A DNA stretch of 64,000 nt from Pseudomonas asuensis (GCF_014646755.1 NZ_BMNW01000004.1:1-64000); one strand, 5' to 3'; shown: positions 9,177 to 19,688, counted from the stretch's first letter. A program made the numbers and translations. The notes: generated by a model not told the origin, from the sequence alone.

Positions 9177-10049
9177 GTGTCCGATATGTGCCATACCGGC
9201 TTGGACATTGGCTTTGCATCCCTTAGTTACGCCCAGGTAGTTTTCCTAGGTGTTGTGCAGGGTATCACCGAGCTCCTGCCAATTTCCTCTACTGCTCACA
9301 TGCGTGTTGTCCCAGCCCTGTTAGGTTGGCAAGACCCTGGCTCCGCCTTTTCCGCCGCCATGCAAATGGCTGCTCTGGCAGCTGTCATTAGCTATTTCTG
9401 GCGTGATGTCAGCTCCGTTACAGTTGGCAGCGTCAACGCGGTTCGTCAGAAAGATTACAACAGCCGTGCCTTTGTTCTGGCCATGGCCATCATTCTGGCT
9501 ACGATTCCCATCTGTGTGGTCGGGCTTGCGCTTTCCCCGGTACTCAATGCCTGCGACTCGCCCTTGCGGAGCTTAAGCGTCATTGGGTATGCCTGCCTGG
9601 GTATGGCAGCGCTGCTGGCAATTGCCGAGCTCACCTGTAAACACAAACGCGACATGAGCGAGATGCGTCTACGTGATGCATTGATTGTAGGGATTGCTCA
9701 GATCGGGGCATTGATTCCGGGTGTATCTCGCTCCGGCTCGACGCTGACAGCAGCCATGTTCCTCAACCTCAAACGTGAAGAAGCGGCCCGCTTTTCCTTC
9801 CTGCTCGGCCTACCAGCAATTGCACTGGCCGGCCTTAAGGAATTGGTAGTCCTTTGGCATGCGTCCATCCCGGCAGAAGCCTGGTCGCTTCTGCTGGTAG
9901 GCATCCTGGTGGCAAGCCTTTCGGCGTTTGCAGCCATCTGGGGCTTGATGCGCTTTCTGGAGCGCTTCTCAACCTGGATCTTCATTGTCTATCGAGCGCT
10001 GCTGGGTATCTTCCTACTGGTAGGTATTCACAACGGCTTGTTCGCCTAA
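9177..10049 (+). CDS. uppP: Undecaprenyl-diphosphatase UppP/BacA
   Basis: A 290-residue integral membrane phosphatase that recycles undecaprenyl pyrophosphate to the lipid carrier used for peptidoglycan and O-antigen synthesis. The two family signatures are present: GVVQGITELLPISSTAH (about 24-40) and GVSRSGST (about 180). The start is GTG at 9177, with CTGGAGA 6 nt upstream; ATG at 9186 is the alternative. It is inserted in reverse orientation between ompR and envZ. The 193-bp gap to envZ must hold divergent promoters; TTGATA at 9125-9130 is a possible -35 for uppP with a weak -10. Confidence 0.93.
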   Translation: MSDMCHTGLDIGFASLSYAQVVFLGVVQGITELLPISSTAHMRVVPALLGWQDPGSAFSAAMQMAALAAVISYFWRDVSSVTVGSVNAVRQKDYNSRAFVLAMAIILATIPICVVGLALSPVLNACDSPLRSLSVIGYACLGMAALLAIAELTCKHKRDMSEMRLRDALIVGIAQIGALIPGVSRSGSTLTAAMFLNLKREEAARFSFLLGLPAIALAGLKELVVLWHASIPAEAWSLLLVGILVASLSAFAAIWGLMRFLERFSTWIFIVYRALLGIFLLVGIHNGLFA

Positions 10050-10061
10050 CTGTGTCCCTAC

Positions 10062-10093
10062 GTGCCGGACTGTTACTTGTTGCCGTCCGGCAC
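10062..10093. terminator. Inverted repeat between uppP and ompR, possible bidirectional terminator
   Basis: GTGCCGGAC (10062-10070) and GTCCGGCAC (10085-10093) form a perfect 9-bp stem with a 14-nt loop containing the ompR stop codon. There is no strong T-tract, so terminator function is uncertain. Confidence 0.4.
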
Positions 10094-10804
10094 GAATACG
10101 TAGCCCACACCCCAGACTGTCTGGATGTAACGGGGTTTAGAAGGATCAGGCTCGATCATTCGGCGCAGGCGAGAAATCTGTACGTCGATCGACCGCTCCA
10201 ATGCATCCCACTCACGTCCACGCGCCAGATTCATCAGCTTGTCACGGGTTAGCGGCTCGCGTGCGTGCTGAACCAGAGCCTTGAGCACTGCGAATTCACC
10301 TGTCGTCAGCATATGCACTTCATCGCCGCGTTTCAGTTCGCGGGTTGCCAGTGAAAGCTCATAATCACCAAAGGTCACGACGGCATCTTCACTGCCCGGT
10401 GCGCCTGGCACTTGAGGGGCCTGACGGCGTAGAACCGCCTTGATACGAGCCAGAAGCTCGCGAGGATTGAAAGGCTTTGCCAGATAATCGTCAGCGCCCT
10501 GCTCAAGCCCCTGGATACGGCTGCCTTCATCGCCTTTGGCAGTCAGCATAATGATCGGGATCTGATTGTTCTGCTCGCGCAGACGGGCACAGGCCGACAT
10601 ACCGTCCTCGCCTGGCATCATCAGGTCCAATACGACCAGATGAAACAGCTCACGGGACATTAGGCGGTCCATTTGTTCGGTGCTTTCTACGGTACGCACA
10701 CGGTAGCCCTGCTCGGCCAGAAAACGCTCGAGCAGGCGACGCAGACGAGCATCGTCATCTACGACCAGAATCTTTTCACCTTCCGAAACGGGGGTGGTGC
10801 TCAT
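10073..10804 (-). CDS. ompR: Response regulator OmpR/AmgR
   Basis: A 243-residue OmpR-family regulator. The receiver domain (residues 9-125) has the acidic pair DDD, the phospho-acceptor in VVLDLMMPGEDG (about 57), T in IIMLTAKG and K in YLAKPF (about 107). The C-terminal winged helix (about 145-240) includes the RSIDVQISRLRRMIE recognition region. It should be phosphorylated by EnvZ, which lies beyond uppP. The ATG has AAGGAG about 5 nt upstream. The gene appears to be a monocistron here, unlike the usual ompR-envZ operon. Confidence 0.94.
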   Translation of the reverse strand: MSTTPVSEGEKILVVDDDARLRRLLERFLAEQGYRVRTVESTEQMDRLMSRELFHLVVLDLMMPGEDGMSACARLREQNNQIPIIMLTAKGDEGSRIQGLEQGADDYLAKPFNPRELLARIKAVLRRQAPQVPGAPGSEDAVVTFGDYELSLATRELKRGDEVHMLTTGEFAVLKALVQHAREPLTRDKLMNLARGREWDALERSIDVQISRLRRMIEPDPSKPRYIQTVWGVGYVFVPDGNK

Positions 10805-10971
10805 GTCAGCTCCTTGAAATAGGGAAGTGGATTATGGCGCAGGCCTCATCCGCAGAGGGACAGTCCATTGTTAGCAGATTTTTCTTGGGAATGGGTGATT
10901 AGCCTGCATAAGAAGTTGAAAGCACACACTTATCCTTGGCAAATTGCCGCAGCGCGTTAGTACTCGACAGG

Positions 10972-10977
10972 TATAAT
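10972..10977 (+). promoter_or_regulatory. Candidate -10 element for tex
   Basis: A perfect TATAAT lies 56 nt upstream of the tex ATG. No good -35 is found at 16-18 nt; TTGCCG lies 22 nt upstream. Confidence 0.35.
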
Positions 10978-11032
10978 GCAGCGCTTTCAAGCCTGCCGGT
11001 CAGGCCCGCTTCTCTGGTTTTCAGGTGGTTTC

Positions 11033-13360
11033 ATGGACAGTATCAATTCCCGCATCGCCGAAGAACTCGGCGTCCGCCCACAACAGGTCGCCGCAGCCGT
11101 GGCACTGCTCGATGAGGGATCGACGGTTCCTTTCATTGCCCGCTATAGAAAAGAAGTCACCGGCAGCCTCGACGATACGCATCTGCGTCATCTGGAAGAA
11201 CGCCTGCGCTACTTGCGCGAATTGGAAGAGCGTCGCACAGCGATCCTGTCAAGTATCGAAGAACAGGGCAAGCTTACGCCAGAGCTTGCCCGCGATATCA
11301 AGCAGGCCGATACCAAGACCCGCCTTGAAGACCTTTACCTGCCTTATAAGCAGAAGCGTCGCACCAAAGGACAGATTGCACTGGAAGCCGGTCTTGGCCC
11401 GCTGGCAGATGCCCTGATCAATGACCCGAACCTGTCTCCCGAGGCCGAAGCGGCCAATTATGTAGACGAGAGCAAGGGCGTCGCCGATGTGAAAGCCGCG
11501 CTGGAAGGTGCCAAGTACATCCTGATGGAGCGCTTTGCTGAAGATGCCGACCTCCTGGAAAAGCTACGCTCGTTCCTAAAGCAGGAAGCGACACTCTCAG
11601 CTCGCCTGGTGGCTGGAAAGGAGCAGGAGGGGGCCAAGTTCAGCGACTATTTCGAGCATGATGAACTCTTTAGAAATGTACCGCCACACCGGGCCCTGGC
11701 GATTTTCCGGGGTCGTAACGAAGGTATTCTGAGCGCCTCGCTCAAGGTAGGTGATGAAGCGCCTGGCACGATGCACCCCTGCGAGGTGATGATTGCTGAG
11801 CATTTCGAGGTGAAGAGCCAGAACCGCGCAGCGGATAAGTGGCTTGCTGAGGTAGTGCGCTGGACATGGAAGGTCAAGTTGTACACGTCGCTGGAAACCG
11901 ACCTGCTGGGTGAGCTGCGCGAGAAAGCTGAGGACGATGCCATCAGTGTATTTGCCCGCAACCTGCATGATCTGCTGCTGGCAGCACCTGCGGGCCCACG
12001 CGCTACGCTGGGCCTGGACCCAGGGTTGCGTACAGGCGTGAAAGTGGCCGTGGTCGATGCCACCGGCAAGCTGCTGGCAACTGACACGGTTTACCCACAT
12101 GCACCTAAAAACCAGTGGGATCAGACTATCGATACGCTTGCCAAACTGTGCGCCAAACATGCTGTTGACCTGATTGCCATTGGCAACGGCACTGCCAGCC
12201 GCGAGACGGATAAACTGGCCGGCGAGCTGATCAAAAAATATCCAGGGCTGAAGATGACCAAGATCATGGTCAGCGAGGCGGGCGCCTCTGTGTACTCCGC
12301 GTCTGAGCTTGCGGCCAAGGAGTTCCCAGACTTGGATGTCTCCCTACGCGGCGCCGTATCCATTGCCCGTCGTTTGCAGGACCCCTTGGCCGAGCTGGTG
12401 AAGATTGAGCCCAAGTCTATTGGCGTTGGCCAGTACCAGCATGACGTATCCCAACTCAAGCTGGCCCGTAGCCTGGACGCCGTGGTTGAGGACTGTGTAA
12501 ACGCCGTGGGCGTGGATGTAAATACCGCTTCTGCGGCCCTGCTTGCCCGAATCTCAGGCCTGAACGCAACACTGGCGCAGAACATTGTGGCTTATCGCGA
12601 CCTGAACGGTGCGTTCAAGTCCCGTCATGAACTGAGAAAGGTAAGCCGTCTGGGAGACAAGACCTTTGAGCAGGCCGCAGGCTTCTTGCGCGTCATGAGC
12701 AGTAATAATCCACTGGATGCTTCGGGCGTCCACCCGGAAGCCTACCCTGTCGTTGAGCGCATCGCCGCCGATACCGGTCGTGATATTCGCTCCCTGATAG
12801 GAGACTCCAGCTTCCTTAAGCGCTTGGACCCAAAGAAATTTACCGATGAGACTTTTGGTCTACCAACCGTGACGGACATCCTGAGCGAGCTGGACAAGCC
12901 AGGACGCGACCCGCGCCCTGAGTTCAAGACAGCGGAATTTCAGGAGGGCGTCGAGTCCCTCAAGGACCTGAAACCCGGCATGATTCTCGAAGGCGTGGTA
13001 ACAAACGTGACCAACTTCGGCGCATTCGTCGATATTGGTGTTCACCAGGACGGCCTCGTACACATCAGTGCGCTGTCCGAAAAGTTTGTCAAAGACCCCT
13101 ACGAAGTGGTGAAGGCCGGCGATATTGTGAAGGTCAAGGTCATGGAGGTGGATATCCCCCGTAACCGTGTCGGCTTGTCCATGCGCATGGACGATACACC
13201 CGGTGAAAAGGTAGAAGGCCCGCGTGGCGGGCAATCACGTGGCGGCAAACCTGCAAACAACCCGCCGCGTGATCGTAATGCGCCTCGCAATGACAGCAAA
13301 CCGGCAGCCAACGGCGCCATGGCAGCGCTGTTCGCCAACGCCAAACAATTAAGGAAGTAA
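11033..13360 (+). CDS. tex: Tex-family S1 RNA-binding protein
   Basis: A 775-residue cytosolic protein with the order typical of Tex: N-terminal Tex region (about 1-200), central YqgF/RNase H-like fold (from [18 protein letters not shown], about 325), helix-hairpin-helix repeats ([15 protein letters not shown], about 500) and a C-terminal S1 domain ([21 protein letters not shown], about 645-715) followed by a Gly/Arg/Asn-rich tail. Tex associates with RNA polymerase and nucleic acids and affects toxin gene expression in some pathogens. I choose ATG 11033 over the in-frame 10976 start because AGGTGG precedes it and it matches the family N-terminus. The thioesterase gene follows after 2 nt. Confidence 0.94.
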   Translation: MDSINSRIAEELGVRPQQVAAAVALLDEGSTVPFIARYRKEVTGSLDDTHLRHLEERLRYLRELEERRTAILSSIEEQGKLTPELARDIKQADTKTRLEDLYLPYKQKRRTKGQIALEAGLGPLADALINDPNLSPEAEAANYVDESKGVADVKAALEGAKYILMERFAEDADLLEKLRSFLKQEATLSARLVAGKEQEGAKFSDYFEHDELFRNVPPHRALAIFRGRNEGILSASLKVGDEAPGTMHPCEVMIAEHFEVKSQNRAADKWLAEVVRWTWKVKLYTSLETDLLGELREKAEDDAISVFARNLHDLLLAAPAGPRATLGLDPGLRTGVKVAVVDATGKLLATDTVYPHAPKNQWDQTIDTLAKLCAKHAVDLIAIGNGTASRETDKLAGELIKKYPGLKMTKIMVSEAGASVYSASELAAKEFPDLDVSLRGAVSIARRLQDPLAELVKIEPKSIGVGQYQHDVSQLKLARSLDAVVEDCVNAVGVDVNTASAALLARISGLNATLAQNIVAYRDLNGAFKSRHELRKVSRLGDKTFEQAAGFLRVMSSNNPLDASGVHPEAYPVVERIAADTGRDIRSLIGDSSFLKRLDPKKFTDETFGLPTVTDILSELDKPGRDPRPEFKTAEFQEGVESLKDLKPGMILEGVVTNVTNFGAFVDIGVHQDGLVHISALSEKFVKDPYEVVKAGDIVKVKVMEVDIPRNRVGLSMRMDDTPGEKVEGPRGGQSRGGKPANNPPRDRNAPRNDSKPAANGAMAALFANAKQLRK

Positions 13361-13362
13361 CC

Positions 13363-13746
13363 ATGAGCCAGTCCGTGGCAGGTAATGACAGTGCGTTCAG
13401 CCAGCTATTGGGGATGCGTATCCTCAAGGCTGAAAATGGAGAGTCCGAAGTACGGATGAGCATGCAGGACAAGCTTCTCAACCTGCACGGCAAGATGCAT
13501 GGCGGCGCGCTGTTCTCGCTAATCGATACAGCACTTGGGCAGGCCAGTCACAGCCTGTTCGAAGGCAAGCCCGGTAGCGTGACCCTGGAATGCAAGGTCA
13601 ACTACATTCGCGGTGTCAGCGAAGGAGAGATTGTCTGCCGTGCCAAGGTAATCCACCCTGGGCGCAAGACGCATGTCATCGAAGCGGAAGTGCATCAGAA
13701 CGACAAGCTGGTGGCCAAAGCTCAGGCAACATTCGCCTGTTTGTAA
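13363..13746 (+). CDS. PaaI/YbgC-type hotdog thioesterase
   Basis: A 127-residue single hotdog-fold acyl-CoA thioesterase of the PaaI group. The signature LHGKMHGGALFSLIDTALG (about 42-60) carries the HGG loop and the acidic residue used in catalysis. The substrate is unknown. It begins 2 nt after tex, so the two are very probably co-transcribed, and it is followed by a strong terminator. Confidence 0.87.
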   Translation: MSQSVAGNDSAFSQLLGMRILKAENGESEVRMSMQDKLLNLHGKMHGGALFSLIDTALGQASHSLFEGKPGSVTLECKVNYIRGVSEGEIVCRAKVIHPGRKTHVIEAEVHQNDKLVAKAQATFACL

Positions 13747-13752
13747 CGGTTC

Positions 13753-13780
13753 GCCCGGTGCGCTCTGCGCCGGGCTTTTA
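13753..13780 (+). terminator. Terminator of the tex-thioesterase operon
   Basis: GCCCGGTGCG-CTCT-GCGCCGGGC followed by TTTTAT, beginning 7 nt after the thioesterase stop. Confidence 0.85.
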
Positions 13781-13927
13781 TCCAGCCATAACGGCTATCG
13801 CACCGGCGGTGTACTTCGTCCATTTTCGAATGCAACCGTGGTGCGCCTATTGAAGTCTATTCGACAGACTTGTACACCGGCTCACTCATCCCCATAGTGG
13901 GGCCACTGTCGAGCGAAGGAAAACATC

Positions 13928-15511
13928 TTGAGCGATATCTTGACCCGCCGCCTGGCCCTGCTCGGCGATTCTGCCCATCTGTCGTTGCTGACTGAATGTC
14001 AGCATGGCATTGAACGTGAAACCCTCCGTGTAGACGAGCACGGTAATCTAGCCCAGACGCCCCATCCAGTGGCCCTAGGCTCGGCGCTGACGAATCCGCA
14101 GATCACGACGGACTACTCGGAAGCCCTGCTTGAATTCATTACTCCGACGGCGCACGACCCGGTTAAGGTGCTTGAGCAGCTCGACACTATTCACCGCTTC
14201 GCTGCCCGCCAGCTCGGCGATGAGCTCTTGTGGAGCCCATCAATGCCTTGCCCGTTGCCAGAGGAAGAGCAGATTCCGATTGCTCACTATGGCACTTCCC
14301 ATATCGGCAAGCTCAAGCACGTGTATCGTCGCGGGTTGGCCGTACGCTACGGCCGTACCATGCAGTGTATCGCCGGTATTCATTACAATTTCTCGCTACC
14401 GGAAAAGCTCTGGCCATTGCTGCGCCAGGCGGAAGGCGATACCCGTAGCGACCGTGACTACCAGTCTTCGCGCTATATTGCACTGATTCGCAATTTCCGC
14501 CGATACAGTTGGATGTTGATGTACCTGTTTGGCGCGTCTCCAGCGCTGGATGTCGGATTTATGCGTGGCCGTCCGCATCAGTTGGAGACATTCGACGCTG
14601 ACACGCTTTATCTGCCCTATGCAACCAGCTTGCGGATGAGCGATCTGGGTTATCAGAGCGAGGCACAGGCCAGCCTGACGCCCTGCTACAACGACTTGCA
14701 GAGCTACACTGAAAGCTTGCGTAAGGCTGTGGCAACGCCCTATCCACCTTACGCTGAAATCGGCACTCACCGCGATGGCGAATGGGTGCAGCTCAACACC
14801 AATATCCTGCAGATTGAAAACGAGTACTACTCGAACATCCGGCCCAAGCGCGTTACCCGTACAGGCGAGCGCCCCGTCCAGGCGCTGATTGCTCGCGGGG
14901 TGCAGTACATTGAAGTCCGCTGTCTGGATATCAATCCGTTCCTGCCATTAGGCATCGATGTAGTGGAATCGCGCTTTTTGGATGCTTTCCTGCTGTTCTG
15001 CGCCCTCGAAGAAAGTCCGCCGTTGAACGGCGAATGCAGCGAGTGCACCCAGAACTTTACCAAGATCGTGAAGGAAGGCCGCAAGCCTGGCCTGTTCCTG
15101 CAACGCCAAGGCGCTCCGATTTCAATGCTGGACTGGGCCGAGCGGTTGCTGGGCTGCATTGATCGCTGTGCGAAACTGCTGGATAACGCCTATGGTGGCA
15201 ATGCCTATCACGCCTCGGTTGAAGAGCAGCGCCACAAGTTTATCAACCCAGCCCTGACGCCTTCAGCTCAAGTCTTGGCAGAAATGCGTAAGCATGACGA
15301 AAGCTTTGCTGAGTTCTCGCTGCGGCAGAGCAAGGCACATGCAGACTATTTCCGCCAGGCTGAGCTAAGCCCTGAGCAACAAACACAGTTCGAGCATATG
15401 GCGAAGCAGTCGTTGAAAGAGCAAGAGGAGCTGGAGGCTGCCGACCAGGGCGACTTCGATACCTTTGCAGCGGCCTATCAGGCTAGCATTCTTGGCACAC
15501 TGAGCGTTTAG
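13928..15511 (+). CDS. gshA: Glutamate-cysteine ligase
   Basis: A 527-residue proteobacterial-type glutamate-cysteine ligase, which makes gamma-glutamylcysteine, the first step in glutathione synthesis. The N-terminal [13 protein letters not shown] and the middle region [17 protein letters not shown] (about 139-155) match the family. The start is TTG at 13928 with AAGGA 7-8 nt upstream; no ATG is available nearby. It forms its own unit, convergent with argA and separated from it by a shared hairpin. Confidence 0.95.
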   Translation: MSDILTRRLALLGDSAHLSLLTECQHGIERETLRVDEHGNLAQTPHPVALGSALTNPQITTDYSEALLEFITPTAHDPVKVLEQLDTIHRFAARQLGDELLWSPSMPCPLPEEEQIPIAHYGTSHIGKLKHVYRRGLAVRYGRTMQCIAGIHYNFSLPEKLWPLLRQAEGDTRSDRDYQSSRYIALIRNFRRYSWMLMYLFGASPALDVGFMRGRPHQLETFDADTLYLPYATSLRMSDLGYQSEAQASLTPCYNDLQSYTESLRKAVATPYPPYAEIGTHRDGEWVQLNTNILQIENEYYSNIRPKRVTRTGERPVQALIARGVQYIEVRCLDINPFLPLGIDVVESRFLDAFLLFCALEESPPLNGECSECTQNFTKIVKEGRKPGLFLQRQGAPISMLDWAERLLGCIDRCAKLLDNAYGGNAYHASVEEQRHKFINPALTPSAQVLAEMRKHDESFAEFSLRQSKAHADYFRQAELSPEQQTQFEHMAKQSLKEQEELEAADQGDFDTFAAAYQASILGTLSV

Positions 15512-15519
15512 CGTTCGGG

Positions 15520-15550
15520 TTCTGGCCGGGCAGACCGGCCAGAATCCTTT
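15520..15550. terminator. Bidirectional terminator between gshA and argA
   Basis: A perfect 10-bp stem TTCTGGCCGG-GCAGA-CCGGCCAGAA lies between the convergent gshA and argA stop codons. T-rich sequence follows on the plus strand. Confidence 0.75.
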
Positions 15551-16850
15551 ATAGCGTTTTTTCGAAAATCTTTGAGTTGCGCTGATAGTTGTACAGCGAG
15601 GCCCGAGCGCTGGGCAGCCGATCAATACTACTAGGCTCGAAGCCTCGCTCACGAAACCAGTGAGCCGTACGGGTCGTCAGGACAAACAAGGTCTTGATGC
15701 CTTGAGCGCGGGCTCTCTGCTCGATGCGCTCTAACAATTCATCACCTCGCCCGCCGTGCCGGTAATCAGGATTCACCGCCAGACAGGCCAGTTCGCCTGC
15801 CGTTGAGTCGGCGATTGGATACAGCGCGGCGCAGGCAATGATGAGTCCCTCCCGCTCGACAATGCTGAACTTGTCGATTTCGCGTTCCAGCACTTCCCGT
15901 GAGCGACGTACCAGAATGCCCTGCTCTTCCAGCGGACGGATCAAATCGATCAACCCCCCCACATCACCGATATCGGCCTCGCGAATGGATTCGAATTGCT
16001 CTTGGGCAACCAGCGTACCACTACCGCTACGGGTGAAGAGCTCGTTGAGCAGCGCTCCATCTTCGGCGTAGCTGACGATATGCGTACGCCGTACACCACC
16101 TCGACAAGCCTGGGCGGCTGCATCCAGCAGCTCTGCCTGGTAATTGCCACTGCCGAGGCGTTCCAGGTGTGGGGGCACCTGTTGGGGACGCAGCTCACGG
16201 ATCAGATGGCCGCCGGTATCCAGAAGGCCTTGCTCAGCGCCATAAAGCACCAGCTTGTCGGCCGCCAGATCGATAGCGGCACGGGTTGCGACATCTTCAC
16301 ACGCGATGTTGAAGATTTCCCCTGTGGGCGAATAACCCAGTGGTGATAACAGCACAATGGTGCGCTCATCCAGAAGGCGGCTGATGCCCTTGCGGTCAAT
16401 GCGTCGCACCTCACCGGTATGGTGGAAATCAATGCCGTCATGGATGCCGTAGGGCCGCGCCGTGACAAGGTTTCCGCTCGCTATCCGCAGGCGAGCACCC
16501 TGCATGGGTGATGCTGCCATGTCCATGGACAGACGAGCCTCGATGGATAGGCGCAGACTGCCCACCGCATCAATCACGCACTCCAGCGTAGCAGCATCCG
16601 TAATACGCAAGTCACGGTGAAAGCGTGGAGCAATGCCTCGCGCGGCTAACCGTGTCTCGATCTGAGGACGCGAGCCATGTACGAGCACCAGGCGTACACC
16701 CAGGCTATGCAGGAGGACAAGATCGTGAACGATGTTGCCAAAGTTCGGATGCTCCAACCCGTCTCCGGGCAGCATGACCACAAAGGTCCGGTCACGGTGA
16801 GCATTGATATAGGGAGACGCGTGGCGAAGCCAATTAACGTAATCGTGCAT
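15549..16850 (-). CDS. argA: N-acetylglutamate synthase
   Basis: A 433-residue two-domain enzyme: an N-terminal amino-acid-kinase-like domain (about 20-285) and a C-terminal GNAT acetyltransferase domain (about 290-433) with the acetyl-CoA loop YRHGGRGDELLERIE. It acetylates glutamate in the first committed step of arginine synthesis and in the family is feedback-inhibited by arginine. I take the ATG at 16850 (MHDYVNWLRHASPYINAHRD), which matches the family start; an upstream TTG at 16874 would add eight residues. argE lies 75 bp upstream on the same strand. Confidence 0.95.
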   Translation of the reverse strand: MHDYVNWLRHASPYINAHRDRTFVVMLPGDGLEHPNFGNIVHDLVLLHSLGVRLVLVHGSRPQIETRLAARGIAPRFHRDLRITDAATLECVIDAVGSLRLSIEARLSMDMAASPMQGARLRIASGNLVTARPYGIHDGIDFHHTGEVRRIDRKGISRLLDERTIVLLSPLGYSPTGEIFNIACEDVATRAAIDLAADKLVLYGAEQGLLDTGGHLIRELRPQQVPPHLERLGSGNYQAELLDAAAQACRGGVRRTHIVSYAEDGALLNELFTRSGSGTLVAQEQFESIREADIGDVGGLIDLIRPLEEQGILVRRSREVLEREIDKFSIVEREGLIIACAALYPIADSTAGELACLAVNPDYRHGGRGDELLERIEQRARAQGIKTLFVLTTRTAHWFRERGFEPSSIDRLPSARASLYNYQRNSKIFEKTL

Positions 16851-16925
16851 TGAGGAGAAAGCCTTGTGCAGCAAAAGTAAAAGGTGAACGGTAAGCGCTC
16901 GTTCATCGTCGTCGCAGCAACACGG

Positions 16926-18086
16926 TCACTCCTTGGCTATTCTGGGCGTTATGCAGTAATGGTGGATCAACTGGCGAAGCACTTTCACCGTAGGTTCGAT
17001 CTGGGAAAGCTCCAGATGTTCGTCTGGTTGATGGGCGCAGGCAATATCGCCGGGCCCCATCACTAGCGTCTCGATCCCCAGCTGCTGAAGATACGGCGCT
17101 TCGGTGCCAAAGGCTACCGCCTGAGCACTACAGCCGGTGAGTTGCTCAGCAACTCGGACCAGCTCACTGGTAGCCGACTGTTCGAAAGGCGGGACGGCTG
17201 GACACAAGGGCTTGTAATCAATTCTGACGGCGTGGCGTTCTGCGAGCGGCTGCAATCGCCCCTTAATGAGATTACGCAGCTCGTCCGATTGCATGCCTGG
17301 CAAAGGGCGCAGATCAAACTCCAAGGCACACTGCCCACAGATCCGGTTGGGGTTATCGCCCCCGTGAATACACCCCAGATTCAAGGTCGGCTGTGGCACA
17401 TTGAAAAAAGGATTGTTGTACTCCTGTTGCCACTGCTGCCTTAGCGCCATGAGCTCGCCCATAACCGCATACATAGCCTCCATGGCACTTCTTCCCAAAC
17501 TGGGATCCGAGGAGTGCCCGCTCTGCCCAAGGATTTCGATACGCTCCATCATGATGCCCTTGTGCATGCGAATGGGCCTGAGGCTCGTCGGCTCACCAAT
17601 GACCGCAGCTCGCCCCAGCGGCCTGCCCGCCTCGGCAATCGCCCTGGCGCCATCCATTGAGCACTCCTCATCACAAGTCGCCAGGATGATCAGGGGATGG
17701 CGGAACGGCTGGTCGATCAGTGTACGGACAGCCTCTATTACCAGCGCAAAAAATCCTTTCATGTCGCAGCTGCCCAGACCATACCAACGGTCATCCGCTT
17801 CACGCAGCGTAAGGGGATCACTGGTCCAGAGCGGCTCATCGTAAGGTACGGTATCTGTATGCCCGGAAAGCACCAGACCGCCCGGCCCGCTGCCATAGGT
17901 TGCAATCAAATTGTATTTGCCGGGTAGGATCTCCTGGGTCTCGCACCGAAAGCCCAGATCACCCAGCCAACCTGATAGTTGCGCAATAACGCCTGCATTG
18001 GATTGATCCAGTTGCGGCTGCGTACAACTGACAGAGGACTCGGCCAGTAAGATTGAAAACTGCTGTTTGAGCGCGGGAATGGGCAT
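16926..18086 (-). CDS. argE: Acetylornithine deacetylase
   Basis: A 386-residue M20-family metallopeptidase-fold enzyme that removes acetate from N-acetylornithine. The metal ligand motifs are LSGHTDTVPYD (about 75), GLGSCDMKGF (about 105), CDEECSMDGA (about 139) and the C-terminal MGPGDIACAHQPDE (about 350). The ATG at 18086 has AAGGAGT 8 nt upstream; the 41 in-frame codons above it show no family similarity. It is upstream of argA and probably co-transcribed with it. Confidence 0.92.
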   Translation of the reverse strand: MPIPALKQQFSILLAESSVSCTQPQLDQSNAGVIAQLSGWLGDLGFRCETQEILPGKYNLIATYGSGPGGLVLSGHTDTVPYDEPLWTSDPLTLREADDRWYGLGSCDMKGFFALVIEAVRTLIDQPFRHPLIILATCDEECSMDGARAIAEAGRPLGRAAVIGEPTSLRPIRMHKGIMMERIEILGQSGHSSDPSLGRSAMEAMYAVMGELMALRQQWQQEYNNPFFNVPQPTLNLGCIHGGDNPNRICGQCALEFDLRPLPGMQSDELRNLIKGRLQPLAERHAVRIDYKPLCPAVPPFEQSATSELVRVAEQLTGCSAQAVAFGTEAPYLQQLGIETLVMGPGDIACAHQPDEHLELSQIEPTVKVLRQLIHHYCITPRIAKE

Positions 18087-18325
18087 GAGCGTACTCCTTC
18101 GGCTAATCCTCATCTTAGAGCGCTGAATGCCCGGGTCAACGCCACCTCTTGAAAAGATCATGCATCGCCCGTGCAAATCTCCTGTCATGGTGTGCAGGGT
18201 TAGATACACTGGTAGTTAATCAGTCGACTAATAGCCCAGCGAATTTTCACTGTCTGGCTGTACCGCTGCGCCCGCCGGTCGAACGCTTCACTTCATAGAT
18301 CTTTCAGGCACCAGACCTTTTTGCC

Positions 18326-19678
18326 ATGGCCAAAGAAACCGAAATCAAACTACGTGCAACTCCCGAAACCCTTGCTGCTCTGCGTGAGCACCCGGTACTG
18401 AAAAAGCACAACAAGGAAGGCTGGAAACGCCGCGAGCTATATAACCAGTATTACGACACCGATACCCGTGAGCTGGCCCATGCCCGTGTGGCGTTACGGG
18501 TCCGCCGCGACGGTGACCAGTACATCCAGACGCTCAAGAGTCGTGGCCAAAGCATGGCAGGCCTATCCGAGCGCAACGAGTGGGAATGGAACCTGAGCGG
18601 TCCTGACCTGGATACCAGCCTGCTGGGCCCTGATTGCTGGCCAGCTGCACTGGCGGATCTGAACAAGAGCCAGCTCAAGCCGATCTTCACGACAGACTTT
18701 ACTCGTGACTATGCCGATATCGTCTGGGAAAGCGACAAAAGCCGTACCGTCATAGAGGCTGCGCTGGATCAGGGCGCAGTGCTGGCAGGCGAGCACAAGG
18801 AGGCCATCTGCGAGCTTGAGCTTGAGCTGCGTGAAGGTGAACCGGCCCAACTGCTGGAACTGGCGGAGCAGCTGGCGGCTGACTTGCCATTAATGCCGTG
18901 CGACATCAGCAAGGCCGAACGTGGCTATCGCCTACACGATGCGGCCAGCTATACCCTGCACCTGACGCCTCCTGCGCTGACTGAAGAAACTGCCCTGGAT
19001 GATGCCTTCGCAGCAGTCGCCTGGCATTTGCTTGGCAGCAGTCAACGCCTGGCTGAGCAGTACCGCTGGAGTGGTCACTGGCGCCTGCTGGTGGAATGGG
19101 TACATCAACTCGTTGATCTGCGCGCCCTGCTAAGCAGCCTTGGTCAGGCGGTCCCCCGCGCGGCCAGCCGTGATCTGCGCCAGATACTGGACGCCCTGCT
19201 GGTCGACTGGAAAGTAATTGCGACCATCGGCCAGGAAGATGAGGACGCGCGCCAGCAGGCACCTGACCGCTTCGCCGCTGAACTGGCAAAACCTCGCTGG
19301 GGCCACTTTTCGTTAATGACCGCCCGATGGCTGCATGATCGCCACTGGACAGAAGGCCGCAATGATCGCGGCAATAAACTGGGTCAGCTGGCGCTGGGCA
19401 AATGGTTGTCCCGTACTTTAGGAGAAGAGGCTGACGCCATCCCTCTGCAGCGCGGCATGAACCAGCCTGAGCTGGTGGCAGAGCAACTACCGCGCGTTGA
19501 GCGCATGCTGGTATGGCTTCGCCTCGCCCGTCCGGTACTTGATATCCCGGAAGCGGATCGTCTCTATGGCGAACTCGCGAAGCTGCCGGCACTGATTGCC
19601 CATGACCAGTACGAAGCAGTTGCTGTTCAGGCACGAACACTTATTTCGTTGCCTGCCTGGAAAGCCCTGCCCCGCTGA
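18326..19678 (+). CDS. CYTH domain protein with C-terminal CHAD-like region
   Basis: A 450-residue protein of the YgiF type. The N-terminal CYTH fold (about 1-205) has the triphosphate-tunnel signature ETEIK at residues 4-8 and alternating charged strands (ALRVRRDGDQYIQTLKSRG). The helical C-terminal part (about 225-450) resembles a CHAD domain, but few conserved histidines are visible. Family members hydrolyse inorganic triphosphate, and CHAD domains associate with polyphosphate; ppx and ppk lie elsewhere in this window. The ATG at 18326 has a weak ribosome site. Confidence 0.82.
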   Translation: MAKETEIKLRATPETLAALREHPVLKKHNKEGWKRRELYNQYYDTDTRELAHARVALRVRRDGDQYIQTLKSRGQSMAGLSERNEWEWNLSGPDLDTSLLGPDCWPAALADLNKSQLKPIFTTDFTRDYADIVWESDKSRTVIEAALDQGAVLAGEHKEAICELELELREGEPAQLLELAEQLAADLPLMPCDISKAERGYRLHDAASYTLHLTPPALTEETALDDAFAAVAWHLLGSSQRLAEQYRWSGHWRLLVEWVHQLVDLRALLSSLGQAVPRAASRDLRQILDALLVDWKVIATIGQEDEDARQQAPDRFAAELAKPRWGHFSLMTARWLHDRHWTEGRNDRGNKLGQLALGKWLSRTLGEEADAIPLQRGMNQPELVAEQLPRVERMLVWLRLARPVLDIPEADRLYGELAKLPALIAHDQYEAVAVQARTLISLPAWKALPR

Positions 19679-19688
19679 CCGAATAACA

